Positions 62,754 to 64,000 of a stretch of DNA of 64,000 bases are shown here, piece by piece. The stretch lies in assembly GCA_934364795.1 (NCBI GenBank), contig CAKRMK010000003.1, positions 1 through 64,000 on the forward strand, written 5' to 3'. The DNA is from an uncultured Blautia sp. (GTDB taxonomy: Bacteria > Bacillota > Clostridia > Lachnospirales > Lachnospiraceae). Position 1 is the stretch's first letter; every line of letters starts with the position of its first letter. The position numbers were made by a program, and so were the translations under genes. Below the pieces are notes generated by a model that worked only from the letters and a program-made list of their open reading frames with translations, was not told the origin of the DNA and did not search any database.

Positions 62754-62957
62754 ATGAATTCTACACCGAAACCAATTAACATGCCTGACAACCAAAACCC
62801 TTACAACATTTACTATGACAATTACCTGAATACTAATGCAGCAACGGAATGTACAGGTCTTGGATATCGCATGGCACTTGACCTTGATCAATGGAATGCC
62901 TACAGAACAGTTTTTGATTTCCTTCCCGTGCCATTTCAGGATTTGGAGGATCCATAA
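62754..62957 (+). CDS. Small hypothetical protein
   Basis: 67 residues, preceded by a strong AAAGGAG site. The sequence is Asn/Pro-rich at first (PKPINMPDNQNPYNIYYDNY) and ends acidic (FDFLPVPFQDLEDP). No membrane segment or signal. No family is recognised. The lipoprotein gene begins five bases after its stop, so the two are probably co-transcribed. Confidence 0.6.
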   Translation: MNSTPKPINMPDNQNPYNIYYDNYLNTNAATECTGLGYRMALDLDQWNAYRTVFDFLPVPFQDLEDP

Positions 62958-62962
62958 TATTA

Positions 62963-64000
62963 ATGAAAAAATTAACCAACTTATTTATATGTTCATGCAT
63001 GATGTTTTCGCTTTCCGGATGTACAATTGGTGACGTGCTTACCGGCTACGTGAATGATTCTCAATCTGTATCATCCAAAAATCAGGAGACAGAAACCATA
63101 TCCGAAGCTCCAAAGCATCGTGTCTACATGGACGAAGTCAAAGGAACACTTCAGGACTTTACAGGTGAGAACCTGACTCTTTCTACTGAAACACAGACTT
63201 ATGTATTTGACCTTTCACAGGCAACCCTTGAATGTGAAGACGGCATGATTACAGGTGATGAAATCAGTGTTATTTACGAGGGGCAATTAGACAGCTCTGA
63301 TACAAGTACTGTAAAAGCACTGAAAGTAGTAGACGATTACCATAAAAAAAATGAGCTCGAAATACGAAGAGCTTATGGTGAAGTTCAAAGCCTGACCCCT
63401 AACACAATAACCATAAAAAATAAAAAAGGAAAAACTGCAACCTACCCTATAACAGGGGCAGAACAATATTATCAAAATGGGATTCATACCGGCACCTGGG
63501 TATATATTCATTTTAAAGGAAAATTCGCAGCCTCTGATAATGAGCAACAGGGTTCCGTATTAAATGCCAGCCACTTGAAAGTGCTTAGCATTTCAGACAT
63601 TGACCCGCTTGTCCTTCCGGAGCCAACCCCAACTCCAGATCCTACACAGGAAACTGACGAAGCATCTGCTTCCAAACAACTGCATGCAGAAATTCAAAAT
63701 ATTTCCACAAACATTTTAACAGTACTTCCATCTGGATACGACACTTCTGTAAATGTGGATTTATCACAGATTTCCTCTTACTTTAAGGGTGGAACTGCTC
63801 CAGGCTCCTATGTAAATATAACTTATACCGGCGAATTACAGACCAATACCCTGGATGGTATTTCTATTATCGCAGTATCTGGAGATGATCCGGATTCCTT
63901 TAATGGACGCAATCTGAATTATACCGTCACCGGAACTATTATTGGTCATACTTCCAATACAGTTACCATTCAGACACAGGATGGCGCTACGATCACCTGT
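62963..64000 (+). CDS. Lipoprotein with repeated beta-rich modules (3' end outside window)
   Basis: At least 346 residues, open to the last base of the window. The signal ends in a lipobox FSLSGCTIG (Cys 20), so it is anchored outside the membrane. After a short linker come repeated modules of about 70-90 residues, each opening with a strand pair like GTLQDFTGENLTL, GEVQSLTPNTITI, AEIQNISTNILTV and GTIIGHTSNTVTI. A Pro/Thr stretch (PEPTPTPDPTQE) separates two of them. The start has GGAGGA upstream, though spaced 11 bases. Function unknown. Confidence 0.75.
   Translation, partial: MKKLTNLFICSCMMFSLSGCTIGDVLTGYVNDSQSVSSKNQETETISEAPKHRVYMDEVKGTLQDFTGENLTLSTETQTYVFDLSQATLECEDGMITGDEISVIYEGQLDSSDTSTVKALKVVDDYHKKNELEIRRAYGEVQSLTPNTITIKNKKGKTATYPITGAEQYYQNGIHTGTWVYIHFKGKFAASDNEQQGSVLNASHLKVLSISDIDPLVLPEPTPTPDPTQETDEASASKQLHAEIQNISTNILTVLPSGYDTSVNVDLSQISSYFKGGTAPGSYVNITYTGELQTNTLDGISIIAVSGDDPDSFNGRNLNYTVTGTIIGHTSNTVTIQTQDGATITC

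Noticed and set aside
62437..62754. A 105-codon plus-strand frame across the folT riboswitch
   Set aside because: It is the reverse complement of the aptamer and promoter of folT.

Overview
The window looks like a chromosomal segment of a spore-forming, low-to-moderate GC Firmicute of the Clostridia, most likely Lachnospiraceae (Blautia-like). This is inferred from the long Bacillus/Clostridium-type SRP RNA, SpoVG and the spore protease YyaC, the GlgC/GlgD pair, split transketolase subunits, DUF5711, TIGR03905 and YARHG proteins, and a monoderm Tad pilus locus with no secretin. No species is claimed. Most genes lie on the minus strand, so replication probably runs right to left. No phage, plasmid or CRISPR was seen.

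Layout, left to right. 1-530: three tandem promoters exactly 104 bp apart, firing left into a probable rRNA operon leader (16S would lie outside the window). 531-4807: CvpA-like protein, DUF5711 protein, a LysM protein with a degenerate MPN/JAMM-like domain, and yyaC. 5040-9140: transketolase pair, transaldolase, an AT-rich control region, a multi-hairpin repeat and a LacI regulator. 9160-14641: recR, ybaB, dnaX and a 6-phosphofructokinase, then the SRP RNA, yqeY and the tRNA deaminase gene tadA. This is the tadA-SRP RNA-dnaX-ybaB-recR neighbourhood known from Bacillus, with pfk added. 14679-19507: MATE transporter, a Glu/Arg repeat protein, tRNA-Pro(CGG), a YARHG lipid- or wall-side protein and a DUF1284 protein. 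19491-25510: bioY under a BirA-like operator, an orphan microcompartment shell gene pduB, a 3D-domain wall hydrolase with a WalR-like box, spoVG, glgD and glgC.

25884-31191 is a plus-strand island: murC, then a dense cluster of DnaA boxes, a DnaD-domain protein, a DnaC/DnaI-like helicase loader and prs. 31265-42799: a degenerate SbcC/SbcD-like pair, asnS, an InlB-repeat SGNH hydrolase, galT, a MITE-like element, an 816-residue membrane-anchored protein, a methyltransferase and a small hypothetical. 42886-50028: mtnN, a TSCPD protein, a beta-CASP metallo-hydrolase, murG, an ECF-like sigma factor, a HIT protein, a soluble histidine kinase and a rhomboid protease. 50168-59776: an eleven-gene Tad/type IVb pilus operon on the minus strand, with two prepilin peptidases and a TadE-like protein carrying duplicated Cys/His modules. 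60206-64000: SGNH hydrolase, GNAT acetyltransferase, folT behind a THF riboswitch, a small protein and a lipoprotein cut by the window end.

The most interesting signals are: (1) the DnaA-box cluster with a Spo0A-type box ahead of the DnaD/DnaC genes; (2) the paired loss of catalytic motifs in the neighbouring SbcC-like ATPase and SbcD-like phosphoesterase; (3) the unusual Tad operon; (4) the lone PduB shell protein; (5) several families of intergenic hairpin elements. All functional statements come from reading the sequence and recalling families; no search was run.
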